This document shows, one piece after another, positions 29,671 to 39,048 of a stretch of 39,048 nucleotides of DNA. The notes beneath the pieces are model-generated. The model did not search any database. It worked only from the letters and a program-made list of their open reading frames with translations, and was not told the origin of the DNA. The DNA is taken from contig CAJXEN010000002.1 of NCBI GenBank assembly GCA_913052465.1, positions 1 through 39,048 on the forward strand. Direction: 5' to 3'. The stretch comes from an uncultured Oceanospirillaceae bacterium (lineage in GTDB: Bacteria > Pseudomonadota > Gammaproteobacteria > Pseudomonadales > Balneatricaceae). The translations under genes and the position numbers were made by a program. Positions within the stretch are counted from its first letter, which is position 1, and each line of letters begins with the position of its first letter.

Positions 29671-31782
29671 ATGCCACTCATAGCCACCAAGGATTGGACT
29701 ACTTTGCACCCTATTCCACTATTAGCTGATTTTCGTGAACCGCTATTAATGGCACGATTAAACGGCCATCGTTTGATGTTAGTGGTGGCAATGTCACAAG
29801 AGCAAGGTATCGCTCAGGCGCAAGAACTGACTCGCGCTAGTTCCTCGTGCTTGTGGATAGATGTAATAAAAAATGACCAAATTTTGTATACAAACCACCA
29901 ATACATCAGCTCGGATCAAGCTAATCAGTTCTTAGGCACATGTAACCAATATGTGGTCTACAATGCACATAGTGGGTTTAATGCCAACGCTTTTTGTGGC
30001 TTTAGCGGAACGGTTTCTGCAGGGGGTGTATTAGTTTTACTTACACCAGACACGCATCAATGGCATAGTAATTTTGATACTCAACTAAAAAATTATGGCC
30101 AACTAGCCAGCAATGCTCATTCATATTTTATCCAATGGTGGCAACTGCAATGGCAAAGCCATGACGCAGTATACGTTTTGCAGTCGCAGGTATATGGCCA
30201 TAATGATCAACTAAAAAGCGATATTTGGCAGCCATTATCTGACCTCACACAAACCTCGATGAGGTTTGAGCCTACGGCCCAACAACAGGGCATTATTGAT
30301 CAACTTATTACTGTCTATGATAGACAAACGCCTATGGTTTTTACTATTGATGCTCATAGAGGTAGGGGCAAATCATCTTGCTTAGGGTGGCTAATTAAAG
30401 CCATTAGCAAAAATGCCAGACACGAGCAGATTCACAATAGCATTATAGTCACTGCGCCGAGCAAACGGGCCCTTGGCGCTATGATACATACTGCAGCGCC
30501 ACAAAAGATCAATTTTTATGCCTTAGACACCCTATTAAAGATGCGCCCAGAGGGAGGTATGCTAATCGTTGATGAAGCTGCATCTGTGCCTCTGTCGCAG
30601 CTGAAAAAGCTAATCGACTACTATGATTTAGTCGTTTTATCGTCCACGCAAGATGGCTATGAGGGCAGTGGTCAAGGTTATCGACTTAAGTTACCACATA
30701 TTATTAATGACCTTGGACGGGCCTGTAAGGTAATGAAATTAACCCAACCTATGCGCTGGCAGACCAATGACCCGTTAGAAGAGTTTATCCGAAGTAGTTT
30801 TTTATGTGATGTAAAGACGCCAAATGTTGGAAAAAAGTTACCCTATGACTCTAAACAATTACCCAATTACTGTCAGGTAACAGGCCAGCAATTGGCTTAT
30901 GATAATAACTTATTGAGGCAGGTTTACGCATTACTCATGTTGGCTCACTACCAAACCACCCCCCAAGACTTGCGGATATTGCTTGATCACCCTGAACATA
31001 AGATTCATCTGTGTTATGTCGGCAGTCAACTAGCTGGGTTAGCATGGGTGGCCTGTGAGGGTGGTTTAGACTCTGAATTAGCCCAGCAAATTACGCTAGG
31101 AACACGACGTATTCAAGGCCATCTTTTAGCGCAAATTTTAGCCCAGCAAGCTAGCTTTTCAAACGCTTGTCAAATGCACAGTTGGCGTATCCAACGCCTA
31201 GTAGTGTTGCCGTCGCTACAGGGAAAGGGACTAGGGTCGGCTTTACTGCAACAGATTTATAGTTTGGCAAAACAGTCTCACGTGGACTTTGTTGGTGCCA
31301 GTTTTTCTGCAAGCAACGATACCTTAAGGTTTTGGCGTACCAACAACTTTTTACCTGCATGGCTTGGAATACGAGCAGACGCGGCTACTGGGCTCAATAG
31401 TGTGCAGGTGATACGCCCCATAAGTGATGCGGCCACACAAATGACCAAAGACCTAAGCTATCACTTGCAAGGTTACTTAAATTTTGGCAAAGACATTTGG
31501 TTTGGCTCAGTAAATTCGCAAACTTGGCAAGACCTGCATTGGGCAGATCTTCCAACTGTAACTATAGATCACCAACGCCAGCAACAGCAGAAGCTGTTAA
31601 GGATACTGGCACAAGGGCTTGCAGGCTTTAGTGGACCGTTGTATTTATTGCACAGACAATTAGCGGATAAAAAACGCAAAAAAATAGTAATGAATGCAGC
31701 ACAAAACAACACTCATAAAGGCTTACAGCGTGAAGTGAGGCAACTAGCAGCACTAATACTAGAATCTTCTTCTGTTGAATAA
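29671..31782 (+). CDS. tmcA: tRNA(Met) cytidine acetyltransferase
   Basis: TIDAHRGRGKSSCLGWLIKA Walker A, LIVDEAASVPLSQL, GNAT region RLVVLPSLQGKGLGSALLQQI, VGASFSASNDTLRFWRTNNF. Confidence 0.94.
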   Translation: MPLIATKDWTTLHPIPLLADFREPLLMARLNGHRLMLVVAMSQEQGIAQAQELTRASSSCLWIDVIKNDQILYTNHQYISSDQANQFLGTCNQYVVYNAHSGFNANAFCGFSGTVSAGGVLVLLTPDTHQWHSNFDTQLKNYGQLASNAHSYFIQWWQLQWQSHDAVYVLQSQVYGHNDQLKSDIWQPLSDLTQTSMRFEPTAQQQGIIDQLITVYDRQTPMVFTIDAHRGRGKSSCLGWLIKAISKNARHEQIHNSIIVTAPSKRALGAMIHTAAPQKINFYALDTLLKMRPEGGMLIVDEAASVPLSQLKKLIDYYDLVVLSSTQDGYEGSGQGYRLKLPHIINDLGRACKVMKLTQPMRWQTNDPLEEFIRSSFLCDVKTPNVGKKLPYDSKQLPNYCQVTGQQLAYDNNLLRQVYALLMLAHYQTTPQDLRILLDHPEHKIHLCYVGSQLAGLAWVACEGGLDSELAQQITLGTRRIQGHLLAQILAQQASFSNACQMHSWRIQRLVVLPSLQGKGLGSALLQQIYSLAKQSHVDFVGASFSASNDTLRFWRTNNFLPAWLGIRADAATGLNSVQVIRPISDAATQMTKDLSYHLQGYLNFGKDIWFGSVNSQTWQDLHWADLPTVTIDHQRQQQQKLLRILAQGLAGFSGPLYLLHRQLADKKRKKIVMNAAQNNTHKGLQREVRQLAALILESSSVE

Positions 31783-31891
31783 CAATGATAATTGTTGATG
31801 GATGGATTGGTGATAGGTTTCGCAATTGAGGCGCAGCACAATAGGTATAAACTGGGTATACTGCTATCTTTGTTAATTTGTCTGATTAATC

Positions 31892-32932
31892 ATGAGCTCA
31901 GTTAAACTTACCCAATATAGCCACGGTGCTGGTTGTGGCTGTAAAATTTCGCCCCAAGTACTTGATGTGATGCTACAATCACAGCTACCCAAATTCTCTC
32001 ACCCTAATTTACTCGTGGGCAACGAAACCCGTGATGACGCCGCAGTGTTTGATTTGGGTGATGGTTCTGGCATTATCAGTACCACTGATTTTTTCATGCC
32101 TATCGTTGATGACCCCTTTGATTTTGGCCGCGTTGCAGCCACTAATGCGATTAGTGATGTTTATGCAATGGGTGGCCAGCCATTAATGGCCATTGCCATA
32201 TTAGGATGGCCTGTTGATAAATTGGACCCAGAAATTGCTGCCATGGTGATAGATGGCGCACGAGCGGTATGTGCACAGGCCAACATTTGCCTCGCAGGTG
32301 GTCACAGTATAGATGCATTAGAACCTATATTTGGGCTAGCCGTAACCGGCCGAGTGGAGTTAGAGCACCTTCAACGCAATGACCAAGCTCAAGCTGGTGA
32401 TCGATTAATGCTTACCAAACCCTTGGGTATAGGCATCTTAACTACAGCTGAAAAACGCGGCATACTCCGACCAGCAGATGTAAACTTGGCTCGTGACAGT
32501 ATGGTGAAGCTCAATGACTTAGGTGCAAAGTTGGCGCCTTTAACGGGCGTACATGCAATGACTGACGTTACTGGTTTCGGCTTAATGGGTCATTTAGTTG
32601 AGGTCTGTGAGGGAAGCCAGTTACAAGCCCTTATTGAGTTCGACAAAGTCCCCTTACTAACAGATCTACAACACTACCTTAACCAAGACTGCGTGCCAGG
32701 AGGCAGTGCTAGGAACTTTGCCAGCTATAGCCATAAGCTAGGAACTCTCACTGAGGAACAGTTGAACATCCTGTGTGACCCGCAAACAAGTGGTGGTTTA
32801 TTGGTGGCTGTGGCAGAGAGTCAAGTCGGCGCAGCAGAAGAAATTTGCCGTGCTCAAGCACATGAGTGTGTGTGGATTGGACGCTTATCTGCCCCAAAAG
32901 ATACGCAAAAACACTGGATCGAGGTAATTTAA
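31892..32932 (+). CDS. selD: Selenide, water dikinase (Cys form)
   Basis: [51 protein letters not shown]; active-site residue encoded as TGT (Cys). Confidence 0.97.
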   Translation: MSSVKLTQYSHGAGCGCKISPQVLDVMLQSQLPKFSHPNLLVGNETRDDAAVFDLGDGSGIISTTDFFMPIVDDPFDFGRVAATNAISDVYAMGGQPLMAIAILGWPVDKLDPEIAAMVIDGARAVCAQANICLAGGHSIDALEPIFGLAVTGRVELEHLQRNDQAQAGDRLMLTKPLGIGILTTAEKRGILRPADVNLARDSMVKLNDLGAKLAPLTGVHAMTDVTGFGLMGHLVEVCEGSQLQALIEFDKVPLLTDLQHYLNQDCVPGGSARNFASYSHKLGTLTEEQLNILCDPQTSGGLLVAVAESQVGAAEEICRAQAHECVWIGRLSAPKDTQKHWIEVI

Positions 32933-32933
32933 A

Positions 32934-34082
32934 GTGGCTCCTCAAAGCAGACCAAAAAAAATGCCAAAGTCAATTAAGGCAGATGAATTTGACGATTTAC
33001 TATTACATCAACGTCCCATGTTTGATGTGCGAGCGCCTATAGAATTTGATAAGGGGGCGTTTCCCAACGTCGTTAACTTACCCCTAATGAACGATGATGA
33101 ACGCCAACAAATTGGTGTCTGTTATAAGCAACAAGGCCAAGAGGCTGCTATCGCTCTAGGCCATCAGTTAGTTAACGGCAACACTAAAGCGGAACGTGTT
33201 CAAAAATGGCATAACTTCGCTAGTGAACACCCAGAAGCTGTGCTCTATTGTTTTCGTGGAGGCCTTCGATCAAAAATTAGCCAGCAATGGCTGGCAGAGG
33301 CGGGCATTGTTATTCCTTTTGTTGAGGGTGGCTATAAAGCGCTGCGTTCTCATTTGCTTGAACGTTTAGACCACCTGATAGAAGAGGTACCTGCGTTTGT
33401 ACTCAGTGGCCGCACTGGCACTGGTAAGACCGAAATATTACCGCAGTTTGATCGCCCCATCGACTTAGAAGGTATTGCTAAACATCGCGGCTCTAGTTTT
33501 GGTAAATATATAGAAGAGCAACCCAGCCAAATTACCTTTGAAAACAATTTGGCTATCGCTTTAATGAAACTAAAACGAGCCGCTAATGCACCAGTAATCT
33601 ACGAAGACGAAAGTCGCTTGGTGGGCTGTCGCTTACTGCCTATAAGCCTTCAGGAAAAACTAAAATCTTCACCAATAATGGTATTAAGTGATGACTTTGA
33701 CCAGCGAGTAGAGCGTATTTTTGGTGAGTATGTAGTTAAGGCTGTCACAGCTTGGGAGCAAGAACTTATAGACCCCAATGAGGCTTTTTTAGCCTTTGGT
33801 GATAGTCTATTACAAAGCATTAATAGAATTCGTAAACGTTTAGGTAGTGAAGCCCATGCACATCTTGTTAAACTACTTGAAAAGGCCTTAAACCTGCAAT
33901 CTAAGCAACATAACCTTAGCAATCATAAAGATTGGATTTGCTACTTACTCATCCATTATTATGACCCCATGTATGACTACCAACTGTCCCTTAAACAGGA
34001 TCGTGTGGTTATGCGAGGCACCTCAAGTGAACTGGTCACTTGGTACAGAGCCAACATTACTAACAACACGCCACTTACTTAA
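32934..34082 (+). CDS. selU: tRNA 2-selenouridine synthase
   Basis: Rhodanese domain MFDVRAPIEFDKGAFPNVVNLPLM, YCFRGGLRSKISQQWL, P-loop SGRTGTGKTEIL; 1 nt after selD. GTG at 32934, or ATG at 32961. Confidence 0.96.
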   Translation: MAPQSRPKKMPKSIKADEFDDLLLHQRPMFDVRAPIEFDKGAFPNVVNLPLMNDDERQQIGVCYKQQGQEAAIALGHQLVNGNTKAERVQKWHNFASEHPEAVLYCFRGGLRSKISQQWLAEAGIVIPFVEGGYKALRSHLLERLDHLIEEVPAFVLSGRTGTGKTEILPQFDRPIDLEGIAKHRGSSFGKYIEEQPSQITFENNLAIALMKLKRAANAPVIYEDESRLVGCRLLPISLQEKLKSSPIMVLSDDFDQRVERIFGEYVVKAVTAWEQELIDPNEAFLAFGDSLLQSINRIRKRLGSEAHAHLVKLLEKALNLQSKQHNLSNHKDWICYLLIHYYDPMYDYQLSLKQDRVVMRGTSSELVTWYRANITNNTPLT

Positions 34083-35213
<1,131 letters not shown>

Positions 35214-35223
35214 GGGGCCTTGT

Positions 35224-36105
35224 ATGTCTTTAAATCAACTTTCAGAAGTAAAGGTTAGCGGCGGTCGTTTATTGCGTATGCAACATGAATCTGCCATGTG
35301 CAACGGCACAATGACCTTCGCTATTTTTTTGCCACCTCAATCGCAGCAAGGCCCTAATTTAAGCGCTCAAGTAAACAAGGTGCCCGCACTCTATTGGTTA
35401 TCTGGACTCACCTGTAATGATGAAAACTTCTGCCAGAAGTCTGGTGCATTTTCTGTAGCGGCTCAATTAGGCATGGCTCTTATCATGCCTGATACCAGCC
35501 CACGTAACGCCAATATTGAGGGCGAATACGAGGCTTATGATCTAGGCACTGGCGCAGGCTTTTATGTCAACGCTACTCAAGCGCCATGGTCTGCTGCTTA
35601 CAACATGTACAGCTATGTTACCGAAGAATTACCACAACTCATTCAAAGCAACTTTGCAGTGAGCGAGCAAGCAGCCATTAGTGGCCACTCCATGGGAGGT
35701 CATGGCGCGTTAATTTGTGCCTTAAAGAACCCAGGTAGATACGCTTCAGTGTCGGCTTTTGCACCCATTGCTTCACCTTCAAAGTGCCCTTGGGGCCAAA
35801 AAGGTCTTACAGCTTATTTAGGTAAAGATGAGGCCTCTTGGGCTCAGTGGGATGCTAACCAGTTGGTGCAAATAAACCATGCAGCAGGCATTGCACCCCA
35901 AAATTTGTTAATCGACCAAGGTACCAGCGATCCGTTTTATAAAGATCAGCTGATGCCAGAGTTATTTAATGCAACCTGTGAGCGCTTGCAACATCCAGTA
36001 GACTACCGTGAGCGTGAGGGCTACGACCATAGCTATTATTATATTAGTAGCTTTATCGAGGAGCACCTTCGTTATCATGTAACACATCTTGGTTTAACGG
36101 TATAA
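35224..36105 (+). CDS. fghA: S-formylglutathione hydrolase
   Basis: YWLSGLTCNDENFCQKSGA, AISGHSMGGHGALICAL, DYREREGYDHSYYYISSFIEEHL. Confidence 0.97.
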   Translation: MSLNQLSEVKVSGGRLLRMQHESAMCNGTMTFAIFLPPQSQQGPNLSAQVNKVPALYWLSGLTCNDENFCQKSGAFSVAAQLGMALIMPDTSPRNANIEGEYEAYDLGTGAGFYVNATQAPWSAAYNMYSYVTEELPQLIQSNFAVSEQAAISGHSMGGHGALICALKNPGRYASVSAFAPIASPSKCPWGQKGLTAYLGKDEASWAQWDANQLVQINHAAGIAPQNLLIDQGTSDPFYKDQLMPELFNATCERLQHPVDYREREGYDHSYYYISSFIEEHLRYHVTHLGLTV

Positions 36106-36108
36106 ATA

Positions 36109-36492
36109 ATGATAAAAAAACAGCATCCACCTGTCATCAACAATGCTGGTGATACCCCTCGCCAAACAAGGCAGGGGCACATGGCACGAGTCTCCAAGCT
36201 AGCTTTGGGGGACAATGCCTTGCCCGTCCGTTTTATGTACAAAACCATACCAGAGCATGGTAATGACACAGGTTGGCGCTTGTTCACTGGTTATGAAACG
36301 CCTGAATTCCTAGAACAGTTCTCCAACCTAGAACCTTTCCCATTGGAGCCTATGTGTGAAGCGGACTCAAGCCTAAACGCTTTGTTAGACCAAAACGCAG
36401 GTACTGCGTGGGAGAGACCCCCACAACAACCATGGCAACAAGTGTATGACTTCGAAATCCCTGTGGAAGAAGTCGCTGTTGATGTAAGCTAA
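36109..36492 (+). CDS. DUF2185 / Imm33-like small protein
   Basis: MYKTIPEHGNDTGWRLFTGYETPEFLEQFSNLEPFPLEPMCEADSSLNALLDQNAGTAWERP resembles DUF2185 (GW-F-G-E, late AFER-like motif). Confidence 0.65.
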   Translation: MIKKQHPPVINNAGDTPRQTRQGHMARVSKLALGDNALPVRFMYKTIPEHGNDTGWRLFTGYETPEFLEQFSNLEPFPLEPMCEADSSLNALLDQNAGTAWERPPQQPWQQVYDFEIPVEEVAVDVS

Positions 36493-37283
36493 TGCTACTC
36501 AATACCCTTCAATTTAACACTCATGGTAAATACCCTCTAGTGGTTTTACATGGCCTTTTTGGTGCCCAAGATAATTGGCGTAGCCAAGCCTTAGTTTGGG
36601 CGCAAGATCGTCGTGTGATTATTATGGACCTGCGTAACCATGGTATGTCGCCTCACGATCCGTTGATAAACTATGTCTCTATGTCTGAGGATGTGATAGA
36701 AAGTTTAAACTGGCTGGGGTTACAACAGGTTGACCTTTTAGGTCATTCCATGGGAGGCAAGGTGGCTATGCAACTGGCCTTTAATCACCCACAACGTATA
36801 ACAAGCCTGCTAGTAGCAGATATAGCGCCAGTATCTTATCAACCCCATCACCAGAAAATATTAGCAGGCCTCAATAGTATTAATCTTGACACGTTAAAGT
36901 CACGTAAAGAGGCTTTAGATATACTTATGGCCTACCAACCAGATGCTAGTGTGTGTCAGTTTTTACTTAAAAGCCTTTATAAAAATGAAAGTGGCATGTT
37001 TGCTTTTCGCTACAACCTCAAAGCCATCAACGAGAACTATCAAGCGATCAATGCAGCTCCTGAGCCTGACATACTCTCTGCTAAACAAGCCTACTCTGGC
37101 CCAACTATGGTACTTAAGGGTGCTAACTCTGCTTACATATTACCTCAACATAAGCCTGCTTTTGATGCTTTGTTGCCCAGCGCACAGCTTAAAATCATGG
37201 CCGATTGTGGGCATTGGTTACATGCCGAAAAACCAGAGCTTTTTTGTCGTTTGGTGACCCGTTTTTTAGACCGTGTTGTTTAA
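36492..37283 (+). CDS. Alpha/beta-hydrolase (YbfF-like esterase)
   Basis: LVVLHGLFGAQDNWRSQA, DLRNHGMSPHD, LLGHSMGGKVAMQLA, CGHWLHAEKPELF. Confidence 0.9.
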   Translation: MLLNTLQFNTHGKYPLVVLHGLFGAQDNWRSQALVWAQDRRVIIMDLRNHGMSPHDPLINYVSMSEDVIESLNWLGLQQVDLLGHSMGGKVAMQLAFNHPQRITSLLVADIAPVSYQPHHQKILAGLNSINLDTLKSRKEALDILMAYQPDASVCQFLLKSLYKNESGMFAFRYNLKAINENYQAINAAPEPDILSAKQAYSGPTMVLKGANSAYILPQHKPAFDALLPSAQLKIMADCGHWLHAEKPELFCRLVTRFLDRVV

Positions 37284-37286
37284 TTA

Positions 37287-38417
37287 ATGCGTATTTTATT
37301 ACTTTCAGCTTACGATGCTCAAAGTCATCAATATTGGCGTGAGGGGCTAGTAGCTCAGTTCCCAAGCTCTGATTGGACCCAGTTAGTATTGCCAGGGAGA
37401 TATTTTAGTTGGCGTATTCGGGGCAATAGTATGCAATGGGCTTTGGGAGAAAGAGCCACTTTAGACCAGCCCTATGATTTAGTTATTGCTACCTCCATGG
37501 TTGATTTAGCCTCCCTCAAAGGGTTTGTGCCTAACTTGGCACATGTACCGTCAATTCTATATTTCCATGAAAATCAGTTTATTTATCCCCTTAGTCATTC
37601 CAACAAAAAACACCATTTAGACCCTAAAATAGTGACTTTATACGGTGCTTTAGCTGCTGATAAGTTGTTATTTAATAGTCGATACAACCAACAAAGTTTT
37701 ATGTCAGGGATCAAAGAGTTACTCAACCAATTACCAGAAAAGATGCCTGTAGATGTGGCTCAACTATTAGACGAAAAAAGCTCTGTGTTGCCAGTACCCT
37801 TAAGGTCTCTCACAGACAATAGCCACCAAGACTATCAAAATTTGTGGCCTAAACGAAAGGGCGTATCACCTTTACGGTTAGTTTGGGCTGCGCGATGGGA
37901 ATACGACAAGGGTCCACAACTTCTGCAAGCCATATTACGAGAACTAGGTAAAAGAAATATAGACTTCCAGATTTGTGTTCTAGGGCAGAAGTTTCGTAAA
38001 CAACCCATCGAATTTGAACAAATAAAAGATGAATTCAGTACTCAAATTATTCAATTTGGGTATGCTGAATCCCGTCATCACTACCTTAGTTGGCTGGCGG
38101 CAGCCGATATAGTACTGTCTACGGCGCTGCATGAGTTTCAAGGGCTAGCTGTGCTAGAAGCAGTGCAGTTAGGGTGTATTCCCGTATTGCCAAATCACCT
38201 AGTTTATCCAGAACTATTTGCTCCCATATACCTGTACACATCTGCCTTTAATAACCTACCACAAGAAGCCAGTTCGGCTGTGTCTGTGATTCAGTATCAA
38301 ATGGGGCTAATGGTTAAAGGCATAGCCGTAGCACCGATAATAAAAAACCTAGAATGGCCCGCTATGACGATTGCTTATGACGAAATTTTGCGTTGCGTTC
38401 GTTATAGTCGAAGTTAG
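37287..38417 (+). CDS. DUF3524 glycosyltransferase, predicted tRNA-queuosine mannosyltransferase-like (QTMAN/GTDC1 family)
   Basis: N-terminal SAYDAQSHQYWREGLVAQFP...LVLPGRYFSWRIRGNSMQWA, SILYFHENQFIYP, and GT-B E-x7-E motif HEFQGLAVLEAVQLGCIPVLPNHLVYPELF resemble the GTDC1/QTMAN family as I remember it. Confidence 0.82.
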   Translation: MRILLLSAYDAQSHQYWREGLVAQFPSSDWTQLVLPGRYFSWRIRGNSMQWALGERATLDQPYDLVIATSMVDLASLKGFVPNLAHVPSILYFHENQFIYPLSHSNKKHHLDPKIVTLYGALAADKLLFNSRYNQQSFMSGIKELLNQLPEKMPVDVAQLLDEKSSVLPVPLRSLTDNSHQDYQNLWPKRKGVSPLRLVWAARWEYDKGPQLLQAILRELGKRNIDFQICVLGQKFRKQPIEFEQIKDEFSTQIIQFGYAESRHHYLSWLAAADIVLSTALHEFQGLAVLEAVQLGCIPVLPNHLVYPELFAPIYLYTSAFNNLPQEASSAVSVIQYQMGLMVKGIAVAPIIKNLEWPAMTIAYDEILRCVRYSRS

Positions 38418-39048
38418 GGCACTGGCAAAGTGACTGTTGTAGCTTGCCTAGGACAATGCCATGGGTTTACGTACCGATAACGATTATTGGACCAAGCAAC
38501 ATGTGAACCAAAAACTGTAGACTTTTTAAATTTAAAAAAATGCGCAAATATTACGCCCTAAATGACCAGAGTAATAATTACAGACTATTGTGCCGGCAAT
38601 TTATTTAACGTCAAAGTAGCATACAGAGCTGCCCCACAGCTAGGACAACCCAATGATCTATTTGGATCAGTCCCTTGATTACGAAAACAGTATAGCAACA
38701 TATTCTGGTATTACTTTGTCACCATATAGTCATTATTTAACAGCTGTATTGGATTCTGTGTTGTTACCGTAATTTTACAGCAGAGCTGTAAAAAAAATAA
38801 GCATATGGCGCCCAAACTAATACTGAAGCATGGTAAAATTACTATATATTATTACTAATGCCATTGAGCTGAACCCACATGACTCGTGTCAAAAAGAAAA
38901 TGCCTGCCGTAGCTGGTGTGACTTTTAAGTAAGCCCCATAAAAAAAATCCATCGTTGCTAAGAATTTGTCGCCTTCCAGTTATCAAGTGCGTAAACAAAA
39001 AGGCTTAGCCACTAAAAAGAAACAAAAGTCTGTATTCCAGCAGCACGA

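Noticed and set aside
36943-37257. 104-aa ORF within the YbfF-like hydrolase in another frame
   Set aside because: Leu/Ser-rich frameshadow of a conserved alpha/beta-hydrolase gene.

Overview
The window is a gene-dense, core-genome-like stretch of a gammaproteobacterial chromosome (possibly Oceanospirillales-like; the taxon is inferred only from gene content and order). I see no phage, transposon, CRISPR, rRNA or tRNA. Left to right it contains: the acpP 3' end and terminator; fabF-pabC-mltG-tmk-holB-tatD; a TetR regulator; a DUF1285 protein; upp; ETF:ubiquinone oxidoreductase (minus strand); an uncharacterised protein; HPF (minus); a UbiH/VisC-type hydroxylase; an M16C presequence-protease-like peptidase; a BMP-family ABC importer (ATPase, two permeases, binding protein); MltD with LysM repeats (minus); gloB (minus); methyltransferase-rnhA-dnaQ; an SCP2 protein (minus); sohB; a maleate-isomerase-like protein; an orphan molybdopterin oxidoreductase (minus); tmcA; selD-selU; the frmA-fghA formaldehyde pathway; a DUF2185-like protein; a YbfF-like hydrolase; and a DUF3524 glycosyltransferase resembling tRNA-queuosine mannosyltransferase (QTMAN/GTDC1). 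The most interesting signal is the right-hand part. Within about 9 kb, tmcA, selU (with selD) and the QTMAN-like gene are all predicted to act on the tRNA wobble nucleotide 34. Smaller points of interest are a (GTTG)n tract plus a 9-bp dyad upstream of hpf, a dyad upstream of the TetR gene, palindromes at the fabF promoter, and an apparently degraded Lys-rich reading frame at the right edge.
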